36,724 nucleotides of DNA from Hyphomicrobiales bacterium (GTDB taxonomy: Bacteria; Pseudomonadota; Alphaproteobacteria; Rhizobiales; Rhizobiaceae). Each line of letters starts with the position of its first letter. Position 1 is the stretch's first letter. A model generated the notes under the pieces. That model did not search any database. It saw only the letters and a program-made list of their open reading frames with translations, and was not told the origin of the DNA. Positions 25,389-34,564 of the stretch are shown piece after piece. Where the stretch lies: positions 40,458 through 77,181 of the forward strand of contig UCJU01000032.1 in the NCBI GenBank assembly GCA_900472925.1, read 5' to 3'. Both the position numbers and the translations under genes were made by a program.

Positions 25389-25742
25389 ATGGCACTCAAC
25401 GTAAATATCAATGCCGACGATGCCACGCCGCACGATGAGAAGTATGAGAAATACCCGGTTGATCGGCCAGGCAAAATCACATTCATCGGCCACCATCTCA
25501 GCGCCAAGAACACGATGCGCTGCCTCATCAGAAACATCTCGCTTTATGGCGCCGATATCGAGGTCAGCCCACATCTGGATTTGCCCACCAACTTCTATCT
25601 CGAAGTCCTTGGCATTCGTGACGAAATTGGCTGCACACTCATCCGCCGCGAGGACGAACAGGCAACAGTCGGCTTCAATATGCTGATCGACGCGGAGTTC
25701 CTCCACCATATTCGCCGCTTGAGCTTCGAAACGGCGCTTTAA
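25389..25742 (+). CDS. PilZ-like domain protein
   Basis: A 117-residue protein with one PilZ-like beta-barrel. The segment MRCLIRNISLYGADIEV contains the N-x-S-x-x-G pattern of the second PilZ c-di-GMP motif (NISLYG). The arginine pair expected about 20-30 residues earlier is not clear: that place reads EKYEKYPVDRPGKITF. Binding of c-di-GMP is therefore uncertain. The ATG at 25389 has GGGAGG upstream. It is a single gene, divergent from the flavoprotein. Confidence 0.68.
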   Translation: MALNVNINADDATPHDEKYEKYPVDRPGKITFIGHHLSAKNTMRCLIRNISLYGADIEVSPHLDLPTNFYLEVLGIRDEIGCTLIRREDEQATVGFNMLIDAEFLHHIRRLSFETAL

Positions 25743-25879
25743 TGCTCATCTAAGCCTCTCTCTCAAGCGGCAAAGAAACTCATTCAAAAACAGATGCATT
25801 TGTTGCGGTCCGCCTTGCGCGGGCCGTTTTTGATTATATTGTGAGGCCGTTGTTTCAACGGATCACGGAACCCTCTGAA

Positions 25880-26992
25880 ATGTCCGCATTTTCGCGCTTT
25901 ACGTCGCTTGCCGCTTCGCTTCCCGCCGCCGTGCCGTTTGTTGGCCCCGAGGCCATAGAGCGCAACCGCAAGCTTGCCGTGAAGGCACGGATCGGCGCAA
26001 ATGAGAGCGGCTTTGGCCCGGCACCTTCGGTGCTGGAGGCCATACGCAAAGCCGCGACCGAGACATGGATGTATGCCGACCCGGAGAATTTCGAGTTACG
26101 CGAGGCTCTGGCCATCCATCACGGCATTTCGCGCGACAACATTGCCATCGGCAACGGAATCGACGGTCTTCTGGGGGAAATCGTCCGGCTGGTGGTGGAG
26201 CCGGGAACGCCTGTCGTGACGTCCTTTGGCGGATATCCCACCTTCAATTATCATGTGAAGGGCTTTGGCGGACGTCTGGAGACCACACCCTATCTCGACG
26301 ACCATGAAAATCTCGACGCGCTACTGGACCTCGTCAAAAAAGAAAATGCGCCGCTTGTCTATTTCGCCAACCCCGACAATCCGATGGGCAGTTGGTGGGA
26401 CGCGGGCGAAGTTCTGACATTTGCCAAAGCTCTCCCGGACACATGTCTGCTGGTGCTGGACGAGGCCTATTGCGAAACAGCACCGGAAAGCGCCGTTCCC
26501 AGCGTTCGCGCCATGATCGGCATGCCGAATGTGCTGCGCATGCGCACCTTTTCCAAGGCTTACGGTCTGGCGGGTGCGCGCGTGGGCTATGCCATCGGCA
26601 CGCTGGGCAATGCACAGGCTTTCGATAAAATCCGCAATCATTTCGGAATGCCGCGTGTTTCCGTTGCAGCAGCGCTGGCAGCTTTGAAGGATCAGGTCTA
26701 TCTGCGCGACGTCGTCAAACGCATCGCAAATGCCCGCGAGCGCATCTCCACTATCGCCCGCCAGAACGGCCTCTCTCCCCTGCCCTCAGCGACGAATTTC
26801 GTCGCGATCGATTGCCATAAGGACGCCGCTTACGCCAAATCCATCGTGGACGGCCTGATGGAGCATGGCGTTTTCATCCGCATGCCCGGTGTCGAGCCGC
26901 TCAACCGCTGCATTCGTGTCAGCGCCGCGCCGGATGACAAGCTGGATCTGTTCGCCGAGGCGCTGCCGAAGGTTTTGAAGGCGCTGGGCTGA
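25880..26992 (+). CDS. HisC-like PLP-dependent aminotransferase
   Basis: Fold type I aminotransferase of about 370 residues, class I/II, closest in pattern to histidinol-phosphate and aromatic aminotransferases. The PLP lysine is K226 in TFSKAYGLAGARVGYA. Other marks are ARIGANESGFGPAP, GNGIDGLLGEIVR (phosphate-side loop), YFANPDNPMGSW with the PLP Asn, and LVLDEAYCE with the Asp that contacts the pyridine nitrogen. The conserved C-terminal Arg is in RCIRVSAAP. It stands outside any his operon, so it may be a paralogue with a different amino acid. The start is uncertain: ATG at 25880, or GTG at 25841. Confidence 0.88.
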   Translation: MSAFSRFTSLAASLPAAVPFVGPEAIERNRKLAVKARIGANESGFGPAPSVLEAIRKAATETWMYADPENFELREALAIHHGISRDNIAIGNGIDGLLGEIVRLVVEPGTPVVTSFGGYPTFNYHVKGFGGRLETTPYLDDHENLDALLDLVKKENAPLVYFANPDNPMGSWWDAGEVLTFAKALPDTCLLVLDEAYCETAPESAVPSVRAMIGMPNVLRMRTFSKAYGLAGARVGYAIGTLGNAQAFDKIRNHFGMPRVSVAAALAALKDQVYLRDVVKRIANARERISTIARQNGLSPLPSATNFVAIDCHKDAAYAKSIVDGLMEHGVFIRMPGVEPLNRCIRVSAAPDDKLDLFAEALPKVLKALG

Positions 26993-27018
26993 GGCGTCAC
27001 GCGATAAGCTGAACAACA

Positions 27019-27064
27019 AAAAACCGTGCCGGCCTTGTTTCTGCCGGTCACGGTTTGATTTTGC
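27019..27064. terminator. Bidirectional terminator, aminotransferase / minus-strand RNA
   Basis: AAACCGTG-CCGGC (27021-27034) pairs with GCCGG-TCACGGTTT (27042-27056), with one mismatch between the two blocks. In the plus direction the tail is GATTTT; in the minus direction it is a run of six T, the stronger of the two. It serves the aminotransferase in one direction and the sel1 gene or a small RNA in the other. Confidence 0.8.
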
Positions 27065-27144
27065 AGCGTGGATCTAGCTGTCCCTTTGCGGGTATCTTCT
27101 TTTTATGTCCGACCGGGACTGGAGGAAACCGGCCGAAGAGAATG

Positions 27145-27176
27145 GCGATCTTTAGATCGCTCTGTCTTTTTGTTTT
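27145..27176 (+). terminator. Plus-strand terminator-like hairpin
   Basis: GCGATC/GATCGC with loop TTTA, followed by TCTGTC and a T-rich tail. It would stop a plus-strand transcript after the aminotransferase terminator or stop antisense reading into the sel1 gene. Confidence 0.55.
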
Positions 27177-27200
27177 GCACCGGGTGGTCGATGCGTAATG

Positions 27201-27467
27201 TCAGTGGTTCGTCATCCAGTCGCGGGCGGCGCGCAGTGCCGTTGCGAGGTCTGCCTTGTTCATGTTGCGGGCAAGATCGGCGCGCAGCGATGCTGCCCGT
27301 TCCGAACCCTTGATGGCGGCGATGTTGAGCCATTTGTGGGCAGCGATGAGGTCCGGTGCGCAGCCACGGCCTGTTGCGTAGATGAGGCCGAGGTTGCAGA
27401 ACACATCCGCGCGGCTTTGGCCACCGGCGACTGCCATTTCAATATCGCGAACTTCAAAGCGTGCCAT
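27201..27467 (-). CDS. Small Sel1-repeat (TPR-like) protein
   Basis: An 88-residue protein with one clear Sel1-like repeat: ADVFCNLGLIYATGRGCAPD and then LIAAHKWLNIAAIKG, the usual G-x-x-Y-x-x-G-x-G-x-x-x-D-x-x-x-A-x-x-W-x-x-x-A pattern. Such repeats mediate protein contacts. There is no signal peptide. The ATG at 27467 has AGGA and GAGA upstream and starts the domain directly; the frame stays open for 68 more codons, but that part is rich in charged residues and looks like chance. A bidirectional terminator lies 150 bp downstream. Confidence 0.75.
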   Translation of the reverse strand: MARFEVRDIEMAVAGGQSRADVFCNLGLIYATGRGCAPDLIAAHKWLNIAAIKGSERAASLRADLARNMNKADLATALRAARDWMTNH

Positions 27468-27973
27468 TTTCTCTATCCTGTTTGCCCGTTTTTCTCTCTG
27501 TCTTCGCCCCTCTTCGGGAGCTTTGGCGGATGGTGCCTTACCGTCTTCTGCGGCTTGTTCTGGCCTTTTCCGTCGGCAGATTTGCTCTGCTCTTTCGATG
27601 TCCCCACTATGCCAAACGGGCTTCAACGGGCGCTTAAAATCCATGATTAATAGGGCGCAAACAAAGTCCAAACGATTGGTAAAGTTGGGTTTTTGTTAAA
27701 TATCACAAGCCCCGGAAATTAAGGACTTTGCGGACAATTTTACGAAAAGTTTACGGATGGATTTCAACCCTTTCGTAACCACGTCGAAAATTGCGATTTT
27801 GCGATGTGTCTTTTTTCGAGTTCCAGCCAGCCGAAAAAGCAGCGAATTTCCCCGCGCCCATATTTCCTTTTACGTTCACGTCAACTATAGATCACTGCAT
27901 TCGCATCAGGAGTTGCGAGCGCCAGATATCAAGCAATTGCGAGGTTCAGGCGAAGCTGGATTGGGAGGTCCCT
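27468..27973. other. Divergent intergenic region, sel1 / DUF2147
   Basis: About 500 bp between two divergent starts. The first 170 bp have coding-like composition, but the frames seen there lack ribosome sites. The part from 27640 to 27900 is AT-rich and probably holds both promoters. No operator or repeat could be named. Confidence 0.4.
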
Positions 27974-28312
27974 ATGAAGAGAATGACGATACTTGCCGCC
28001 GCCGCGTTTTTGATGGGCAGTAGCGCCTTTGCCGCAGAAGCCATCGAAGGCAACTGGAAGACGGCCAGCGGCGAAACTGCGGCGATCACCCAATGCGGGT
28101 CCGCCTATTGCGTAACCCTGAAGACCGGCAAACACGCCGGAAAGCAGATCGGCAAGATGAGCGGCAAAGGCAACAGCTATTCCGGTGAGATCACCGATCC
28201 CGCCAATGACAAGACCTATGCAGGCACCGGCACCGTTTCGGGCAGCTCGCTGAGCATGAAGGGCTGCGTGCTCAAGGTGCTGTGCAAATCCCAGACCTGG
28301 ACACGGCTGTAA
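27974..28312 (+). CDS. DUF2147 secreted protein
   Basis: A 112-residue exported protein of the DUF2147 family. The signal peptide is MKRMTILAAAAFLMGSSAFA, cut before AEA. The mature part starts IEGNWKTASGETAAI and ends GCVLKVLCKSQTWTRL, the typical family end (GCVL...C..QTW.R). Four cysteines could form disulphides in the periplasm. The function of the family is not known. The ATG at 27974 has GGGAGG upstream; the longer open frame has no such site. Confidence 0.88.
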   Translation: MKRMTILAAAAFLMGSSAFAAEAIEGNWKTASGETAAITQCGSAYCVTLKTGKHAGKQIGKMSGKGNSYSGEITDPANDKTYAGTGTVSGSSLSMKGCVLKVLCKSQTWTRL

Positions 28313-28323
28313 TTAGTGGACAG

Positions 28324-28349
28324 TGTGGACGGGGAAGGCTTCGTCCACA
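28324..28349 (+). terminator. Hairpin after DUF2147
   Basis: TGTGGACG (28324-28331) pairs perfectly with CGTCCACA (28342-28349), 12 bp after the stop. There is no T-run, so it is a weak or factor-assisted terminator at best. Confidence 0.4.
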
Positions 28350-28398
28350 TTGCTCGATAGCAAGCGACATTTCGACTCCGACGGTATGTCTATCTAAA

Positions 28399-28695
28399 AT
28401 GATGATCGTTTTTGAAATCCTTATCAAAGTAGCGGCGCACGCTGCGCTGTTACTTCTGATCCTGCACCAGATGGCCACGCAGGTCAGAGAGTATTATTTT
28501 TACAAAAAGAACGGCTGGGATTTTTCCATCGACAGCAACTTGGACAGGCTGAAGGTCGATGAGAAAATCATGGCTTACAATCTGGACCTAACCAACTGGC
28601 AGAGATTCTGGCTATTTCGCCCATTCTATATCGTTGTCATGATTGTATTTTTCGGCATGCTGCTCTGGGCAGCGTTCCAACGCATCTCAGTTTGA
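28399..28695 (+). CDS. Small membrane protein, two TM segments
   Basis: A 98-residue protein with a hydrophobic N-terminal helix (IVFEILIKVAAHAALLLLIL, about 3-22), a polar central part (about 25-65, with EYYFYKKNGWDFSIDSNLDR), and a second membrane helix (FYIVVMIVFFGMLLWAAF, about 77-94). No family was recognised. The start is uncertain: ATG at 28399 or 28402, neither with a good ribosome site. It lies 120 bp before the phoX gene on the same strand. Confidence 0.55.
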   Translation: MMIVFEILIKVAAHAALLLLILHQMATQVREYYFYKKNGWDFSIDSNLDRLKVDEKIMAYNLDLTNWQRFWLFRPFYIVVMIVFFGMLLWAAFQRISV

Positions 28696-28737
28696 CCAGT
28701 CCGTATACAATCTAAGGTATTTATAAACCTCATTTTT

Positions 28738-28755
28738 CCGTCATATCGCTGTAAT
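28738..28755 (+). promoter_or_regulatory. Pho box upstream of phoX
   Basis: CCGTCAT-ATCG-CTGTAAT: two 7-base half sites spaced by 4, each with one mismatch from the PhoB consensus CTGTCAT-N4-CTGTCAT. It is centred about 70 bp before the phoX start, so phosphate limitation through PhoB probably controls the gene. Confidence 0.72.
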
Positions 28756-28815
28756 AAACCATCTTTAGTTGCCCTCCTTGGAATTATTCCAAACAACGAT
28801 TGGATGGAGAGCGCT

Positions 28816-30726
28816 ATGACAGAGATCGACACGAGCAAGCTGAGCTGGGATGAGTGGGACGAGCTTCAGAACCCGCCACCGGCTGTCACGGATTTCGATC
28901 GCGTGGTCGAATCTGCGATTTCGCGTCGTGGTTTCCTCGGCGGCGTTCTGGCGTTCGGTTCTGCGGCTGTTGCTCTGGGCACGCTCGGTAGTTTGGCAAA
29001 CTCCACATCCGCGCAGGCGCAGGAAGCTGCATCGCGTTTTCCGTTCAAGCCTATTGCGGCCACCACCGACAACACCATCCATGTGCCTGAAGGCTACAGC
29101 TGGAAGCCGGTTGCCAAATGGGGCCAGCCGCTGTTTCCAAACGTGCCGGATATCGATCCGGTCCAGGGTGTGAGCCTTGAGAACTCGGACAAGGTTTTTG
29201 GCGAGAACACCGATGGCATGGAGCTTTTCGTCATTGGCAGCCATCAGCTGATTGCCGTCAACCATGAATATGTGAACAACGAAACCAACCTGCCCCACCG
29301 CGAAAAGGGCATGCCCGCCAATCTGGATGAGGTCAAAATCCTCCAGCACATGCAGGGCGTGACCGTCATGGAAGTGGCCGAAGGCAAGGATGGCTGGGAG
29401 ATCGTCGTCGGTAGCCCGTTCAACCGCCGCATTCACCACAACACGCCGATGAAGCTTTCCGGCCCCGCCGCAGGCTCCGAACTGGTCAAGACGAAGACCG
29501 ACCCTGATGGTATCGACTGTCTCGGCACCTTCAACAATTGCGGCGCGGGCCGCACGCCGTGGGGCACCTACCTCACCTGCGAAGAAAACTTCAACGGCTA
29601 CTTCGGCTCCACCGACGCCGCTTTCAAGATGCCGGATGATTACAAGCGCTACGGCATCGCCGCCGAAACGCGTTACGGCTACGAGCTGTTCGATGAACGC
29701 TTCGATGTGTCCAAGCATCCCAACGAACCGCGCCGCGCCGGTTACGTGGTGGAAATCGATCCGTCCAACGCATCCTCCACACCTATCAAACGCACGGCGC
29801 TCGGCCGCATCAAGCATGAAAACGCTGCCGTCGTCATCGCGCGCGATGGTCGCGTGGTCGTCTATATGGGCGACGACGAGCGTGGCGAGTTCCTCTACAA
29901 ATTCATCTCCAACGTTATCTATGTGCCGGGTGGCGATACGTCGAAACTGCTGGACGAAGGCACGCTTTACGTTGCCAAGTTCAACGATGACGGCAATGGC
30001 GAATGGGTGGCGCTGACGCCTGAGACCACCGGCATGAAGATGGACGAAATCTGCGTCTTCACTCGCCAGGCCGCTTCCAAGGTAGGCGCCACCACCATGG
30101 ACCGCCCGGAATGGGTGGCCATCAATCCTGTCGCGATCGAAGCCTATTGCGCACTGACCAACAACACCAATCGCGGCGTGACCAAAGACGGCAAGCTGCG
30201 CGCCAATGGCGGCGGCGATGCCATGGCCATCAACGCCGCAAACCCGCGCGAAAAGAACGAGTATGGCCAGATCGTACGCTGGTACCCCGAGAATGACGAC
30301 CATGCGGATGGCAAGTTCAAATGGGACCTGTTCTGCATGGCCGGCAACCCGGATGTTCACAAGGATGCCTATGCGGGCTCATCCAACATCAACGCCGGCA
30401 ACATGTTCAACTCGCCCGATGGCATGATGTTCGATTCGACCGGCCTGCTCTGGATTCAGACGGACGGCGAAGACAGCAATGACGGCCAGTATGCGGGCCA
30501 GGGCAACAACCAGATGCTGGCGGGCGATCCCGTCACTGGTCGCATCGAGCGTTTCCTCACAGCACCGAAGGGTTCGGAAGTGACAGGCCAGACATGGTCT
30601 GCCGACAAGCGCACGCACTTCGTCGGCATCCAGCACCCCGACGCCCCCTTCCCGGATGGCGAAGGCAAACTACCGCGCTCGGCCCTCATCGCCGTCAAGC
30701 GCGACGACAACGCCATGATCGGCTGA
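28816..30726 (+). CDS. phoX: PhoX-family alkaline phosphatase
   Basis: PhoX-type phosphatase of 636 residues, exported folded by the Tat system. The twin-arginine signal is SRRGFLGGVLAFGSAAVALG (about 36-55), typical of PhoX with its long N-region. The mature protein has the family blocks NHEYVNNE, TPWGTYLTCEENFNGYF, RIKHENAAVV, VVYMGDDERGEFLYKF, RPEWVAINP and NSPDGMMFDSTGLLWIQTDGE. PhoX enzymes use calcium and iron and release phosphate from many organic esters outside the cytoplasm (family knowledge). The ATG at 28816 has GGAGAG at a better distance than the ATG at 28804. A Pho box lies upstream, and a strong terminator follows. Confidence 0.92.
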   Translation: MTEIDTSKLSWDEWDELQNPPPAVTDFDRVVESAISRRGFLGGVLAFGSAAVALGTLGSLANSTSAQAQEAASRFPFKPIAATTDNTIHVPEGYSWKPVAKWGQPLFPNVPDIDPVQGVSLENSDKVFGENTDGMELFVIGSHQLIAVNHEYVNNETNLPHREKGMPANLDEVKILQHMQGVTVMEVAEGKDGWEIVVGSPFNRRIHHNTPMKLSGPAAGSELVKTKTDPDGIDCLGTFNNCGAGRTPWGTYLTCEENFNGYFGSTDAAFKMPDDYKRYGIAAETRYGYELFDERFDVSKHPNEPRRAGYVVEIDPSNASSTPIKRTALGRIKHENAAVVIARDGRVVVYMGDDERGEFLYKFISNVIYVPGGDTSKLLDEGTLYVAKFNDDGNGEWVALTPETTGMKMDEICVFTRQAASKVGATTMDRPEWVAINPVAIEAYCALTNNTNRGVTKDGKLRANGGGDAMAINAANPREKNEYGQIVRWYPENDDHADGKFKWDLFCMAGNPDVHKDAYAGSSNINAGNMFNSPDGMMFDSTGLLWIQTDGEDSNDGQYAGQGNNQMLAGDPVTGRIERFLTAPKGSEVTGQTWSADKRTHFVGIQHPDAPFPDGEGKLPRSALIAVKRDDNAMIG

Positions 30727-30741
30727 TCACGCAACGCAACT

Positions 30742-30773
30742 AAAAAAGGCGCCGTTCACGCGGCGCCTTTTTT
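30742..30773. terminator. Bidirectional terminator between phoX and a convergent gene
   Basis: AAAAAAGGCGCCG pairs with CGGCGCCTTTTTT, 13-bp perfect stem, 6-base loop. The symmetrical A and T runs let it work in both directions for the convergent genes. Confidence 0.93.
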
Positions 30774-30802
30774 GATTCTGTTTCATGTCTTGCGACGCTA
30801 TC

Positions 30803-31039
30803 TCAGCGCCACTGCGTCCCGTCAGCGGCCTGGCAGCCGTAGGGCGGCAGCATGTTGGCGAATGTCTGGTGCAGCTTGTCGCAACCCCATTTGTTGATCG
30901 GGCCAGGCATGCGGCTGTTCAGCTCGATGCCGACTTCGTTGTATGGGCTCTCGGTGTTGGTCACGTAGCTGTACCAACGGTAACCGAAGATCACGACAGC
31001 GAAGATGACAACCATCGTCAGCACTTTTATAATTTTCAC
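30803..31039 (-). CDS. Small single-TM protein, GTG start
   Basis: A 78-residue protein started by GTG with AAGGA 8 bases before it. One N-terminal hydrophobic helix (VLTMVVIFAVVIFGYRW, about 6-22) is followed by a periplasmic-side polar domain with two cysteines (WGCDKLHQTFANMLPPYGC). The pattern suggests an anchored periplasmic protein with a possible disulphide. No family was recognised. It is convergent with phoX and divergent from the esterase. Confidence 0.68.
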   Translation of the reverse strand: MKIIKVLTMVVIFAVVIFGYRWYSYVTNTESPYNEVGIELNSRMPGPINKWGCDKLHQTFANMLPPYGCQAADGTQWR

Positions 31040-31248
31040 AGTATGTCCTTACACGTCACATGAATGCTGGCCCGCGCCACGGCTCTTGCGCAATATGTGC
31101 ACATCAGAGCCACCCTTGCATGGGCCGTGACCGGTCCTAACGGGGAAACTCTGTTTCAGCAAGCAGCCTCATCTTTGTGCTTGCACCGCCGGTGGGCGGT
31201 TGAAAAGGCACAGGGCATCTGTCAGGTTCGACCTCGGGGATAACGTAA

Positions 31249-32424
<1,176 letters not shown>

Positions 32425-32433
32425 GGGCTAACA

Positions 32434-32474
32434 CAATTGGCCGCCCTGTCCCATTGAGGCAAGGCGGCCAATTG
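32434..32474. terminator. Long hairpin between convergent genes
   Basis: CAATTGGCCGCC (32434-32445) pairs perfectly with GGCGGCCAATTG (32463-32474). There is no T-run. Its place between two convergent stops suggests a transcript end for both. Confidence 0.6.
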
Positions 32475-32480
32475 ACTGTG

Positions 32481-32741
32481 TCACCAGCGCCGCTGTTCCT
32501 CATGGACCGTCGCACCGTAACGCCACTGTTCATAGTAACGGACGGCAGTATCCTGCGCATTGCGCAGCAGAACGGGATTGTGCCAAGCCATCAGCCCCCC
32601 GATGACAATAGCCGCCAGCAAGGCAATACCGATGAGCTTTCGCACGAGAAACAGCACCAGCCAGATCCCAGCAACCACAACAACGGCCATGACCAGCAAG
32701 GAATAGATGTCTTTGGGAAGATAGGTCTCAAGGATTTCCAT
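32481..32741 (-). CDS. Small membrane protein, two TM segments
   Basis: An 86-residue protein: a short N-terminus, a hydrophobic helix (LLVMAVVVVAGIWLVLFLV, about 15-33), a basic turn (RK), a second helix (IGIALLAAIVIGGLMAW, about 37-53), and a polar tail rich in Arg, Gln and Tyr (RYYEQWRYGATVHEEQRRW). No family was recognised. It follows the DKNYY gene after 80 bp on the same strand and could share its transcript. Confidence 0.62.
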   Translation of the reverse strand: MEILETYLPKDIYSLLVMAVVVVAGIWLVLFLVRKLIGIALLAAIVIGGLMAWHNPVLLRNAQDTAVRYYEQWRYGATVHEEQRRW

Positions 32742-32821
32742 GCTTGCTTATAGATGGAGTGTTTTGGCCGAAGAAAGGCAGCTCGAAAAGCAATTCAGCT
32801 GCGCCGACGCAAACAGGTCAT

Positions 32822-34264
32822 TCAACGCTTGTTTCTTCGAATCGTGCGATTCTCGACCCGATAGCTGAAACCAGCATCGCTCGCGCCGCCAATCTCGTCC
32901 GTCACGGCAAAGCTTGCGGCATCGATCGCCTTTTGTATGGCTCCGGTGACGAAGGAGAAAACGAGTTTGCCATCGCTTCCCCAAAAATCATTGTGCTTTA
33001 CAAAGCGGCGACCGTCGATACCTGCGACGATGAGCGTCCCGTTGGATCGGTAAAGCCCCTTGTCATCAGCCGCCCAGCAGTTGGTTGCGGTCTCGCAGAG
33101 AAACCGGAAGCTGCCAGCATCGAGCTTTTTCTGATGCTCGCCACGAAGGTAGACGCGGGCGTCATCAGCCGCCCAGACACCATGATCCCCAAACACCTGA
33201 AAACTCTTGGCGTCGGCGTCATCGAGCGCAACCAGAATATTATCCGGCGGCCCGAAGGGCCAAGCCGTCCGGGCGTAGGCGGCAGCGTAAACACGTTTGT
33301 CGTCCTTCGCGAGCGGAACGACTGACTGGAGAACCTGAAATTTTGCCGGGTCGGCGTGTTCGACACCATAGCCGTTGAAATAAACCGTCTTTTTGTCCTT
33401 CCCGAAAAGATCCTTGATCGGGGTGAAGGACTGGCGATCCACACCCGCGATTCGCCTCGAGCGGCAAAACACGTTTTTCGCGTCGCGTGCATGAAAGGTA
33501 TCCAGTGGCTCAAAACTGGCCGGGTCGGCGTGACGGACAAGATTGAAGATGTCCCGAGACTTCCGTGGGGTTACAAGTTTCTCCCTGAAGAACACGGCGT
33601 TTGAGGTCCGGTACCAATCATCCGCAATCTGCTGCGCACCATCGGCGTTGAACGGGTAGTCAGGATGCCACCAACCGACAGTGTCAGGATGGTGTTTGGC
33701 GAGCCAGTCCTTCAACAGCATCTGGTGTTCGCCGCAGAGCGAATACTGCACCGTTTCATGATGCTTGGAACCGTTACTCAAGCTCAGTGAATCGAAGAGA
33801 TAGTAGAGATCGTACTTGTCTCCAACGTAGGAGCCGTTCGCGACCAAAGTGCCTGCATCGAGGCTCTCAAAATGGAAAAAACGGGAGCCGGTTTTGACGT
33901 ACAGGCGATGCTTGTCCCTGGCAAAATAGTTGGTGCATTCCATCAGTGAAAAGCTGCGCGGATCGGCACCGGGAATAACCCGGTCTTCGAGATAGACATG
34001 GGCGCCGTCCAACCCGTAGTCATCACCCAGCACACGAAATCCATCGGCGTTTTTCGTTACGAACTTCGCCTTCTTGTTGCGCTGATGATACCACCAGATA
34101 CCCTTTTTATCCCGCAGATATCCGCGCCAGTGATACCCGTCAGGAGACAGGCTCACGACCGCAAAATCCTGTGGGGAAATGCCGCCCTTTACCTCCAACG
34201 CCTCGTCGCTGCCCTCCTCGATCAACATGACTTTCCCATGTTGTACTGCGAAGGTCGAGGGCAT
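32822..34264 (-). CDS. Large DKNYY-repeat protein
   Basis: A 480-residue protein built of repeated DKNYY-type units. The repeat, roughly (K)D-x-x-x-V-Y-x-x-G-x-x-(I/V)-x-x-A/V-D-x-x-S/T-F-x-x-L, can be seen at least six times, for example DGAHVYLEDRVIPGADPRSF (about 86-105), DKHRLYVKTGSRF, DAKNVFCRSRRIAGVDRQSF, DKKTVYFNGYGVEHADPAKF, DDARVYLRGEHQKKLDAGSF and DDKGLYRSNGTLIVAGIDGR. There is no signal peptide or membrane segment, so it is likely cytoplasmic. The function of the family is unknown; such proteins are often found beside variable, accessory genes. The start at 34264 is an ATG without a strong ribosome site. Confidence 0.8.
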   Translation of the reverse strand: MPSTFAVQHGKVMLIEEGSDEALEVKGGISPQDFAVVSLSPDGYHWRGYLRDKKGIWWYHQRNKKAKFVTKNADGFRVLGDDYGLDGAHVYLEDRVIPGADPRSFSLMECTNYFARDKHRLYVKTGSRFFHFESLDAGTLVANGSYVGDKYDLYYLFDSLSLSNGSKHHETVQYSLCGEHQMLLKDWLAKHHPDTVGWWHPDYPFNADGAQQIADDWYRTSNAVFFREKLVTPRKSRDIFNLVRHADPASFEPLDTFHARDAKNVFCRSRRIAGVDRQSFTPIKDLFGKDKKTVYFNGYGVEHADPAKFQVLQSVVPLAKDDKRVYAAAYARTAWPFGPPDNILVALDDADAKSFQVFGDHGVWAADDARVYLRGEHQKKLDAGSFRFLCETATNCWAADDKGLYRSNGTLIVAGIDGRRFVKHNDFWGSDGKLVFSFVTGAIQKAIDAASFAVTDEIGGASDAGFSYRVENRTIRRNKR

Positions 34265-34564
34265 GGTATTCTCCGGCTTTGGATGACAAAATAGAAATGC
34301 ACTGGGTAAAACTGGCCGTATGCAACTCTGGATTTATAATAAAAACTGCTTTGATCGGCAACGCCGCGATATCCAAAAGACGACATTGCAGTGGAGAGCT
34401 TCGAGAGACGCCGTAGTCTGCAGAGAATGCCAAGCACGCTGACTCAGCCACCCCATTAACGACCCTGAACCTGACATGAACCCGGCTCTCAGCGTCGGTT
34501 CAGTCCCAGTGTGGCAATGTCGTGTTCAACGTTAGGAAAGAACGTGACGCGAAGGGGAATGGGC
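34265..34564. other. Intergenic region, nothing recognised
   Basis: About 300 bp between the DKNYY gene and a small plus-strand frame. It is less GC-rich than the neighbouring genes. It must hold the DKNYY promoter on the minus strand. The short frames in it lack ribosome sites. Confidence 0.4.

Larger units (their letters stand above)
27019..27176 (-). ncRNA. Candidate small RNA or structured 3' UTR with CCUCC loop
   Basis: Three hairpins follow each other in the minus direction: GCGATC/GATCGC (27145-27160, 4-base loop), a 7-bp GC stem (27110-27116 with 27129-27135) whose 12-base loop contains TTTCCTCC, and the strong terminator at 27019-27056. A CCUCC in a loop can pair with ribosome binding sites, as in several alphaproteobacterial trans-acting RNAs (family knowledge). 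No clear promoter was found directly upstream, so it may be released from the 3' end of the sel1 transcript. Confidence 0.35.

Noticed and set aside
27198..27650. Plus-strand frame over the sel1 gene
   Set aside because: The Sel1 repeat on the minus strand is clear; the plus-strand frame has no ribosome site and a Cys/Phe-rich improbable tail.
28765..30360. Long minus-strand open frame (531 codons) opposite phoX
   Set aside because: phoX on the plus strand has complete family motifs, a Tat signal and a Pho box. The antisense frame has no recognisable domain.
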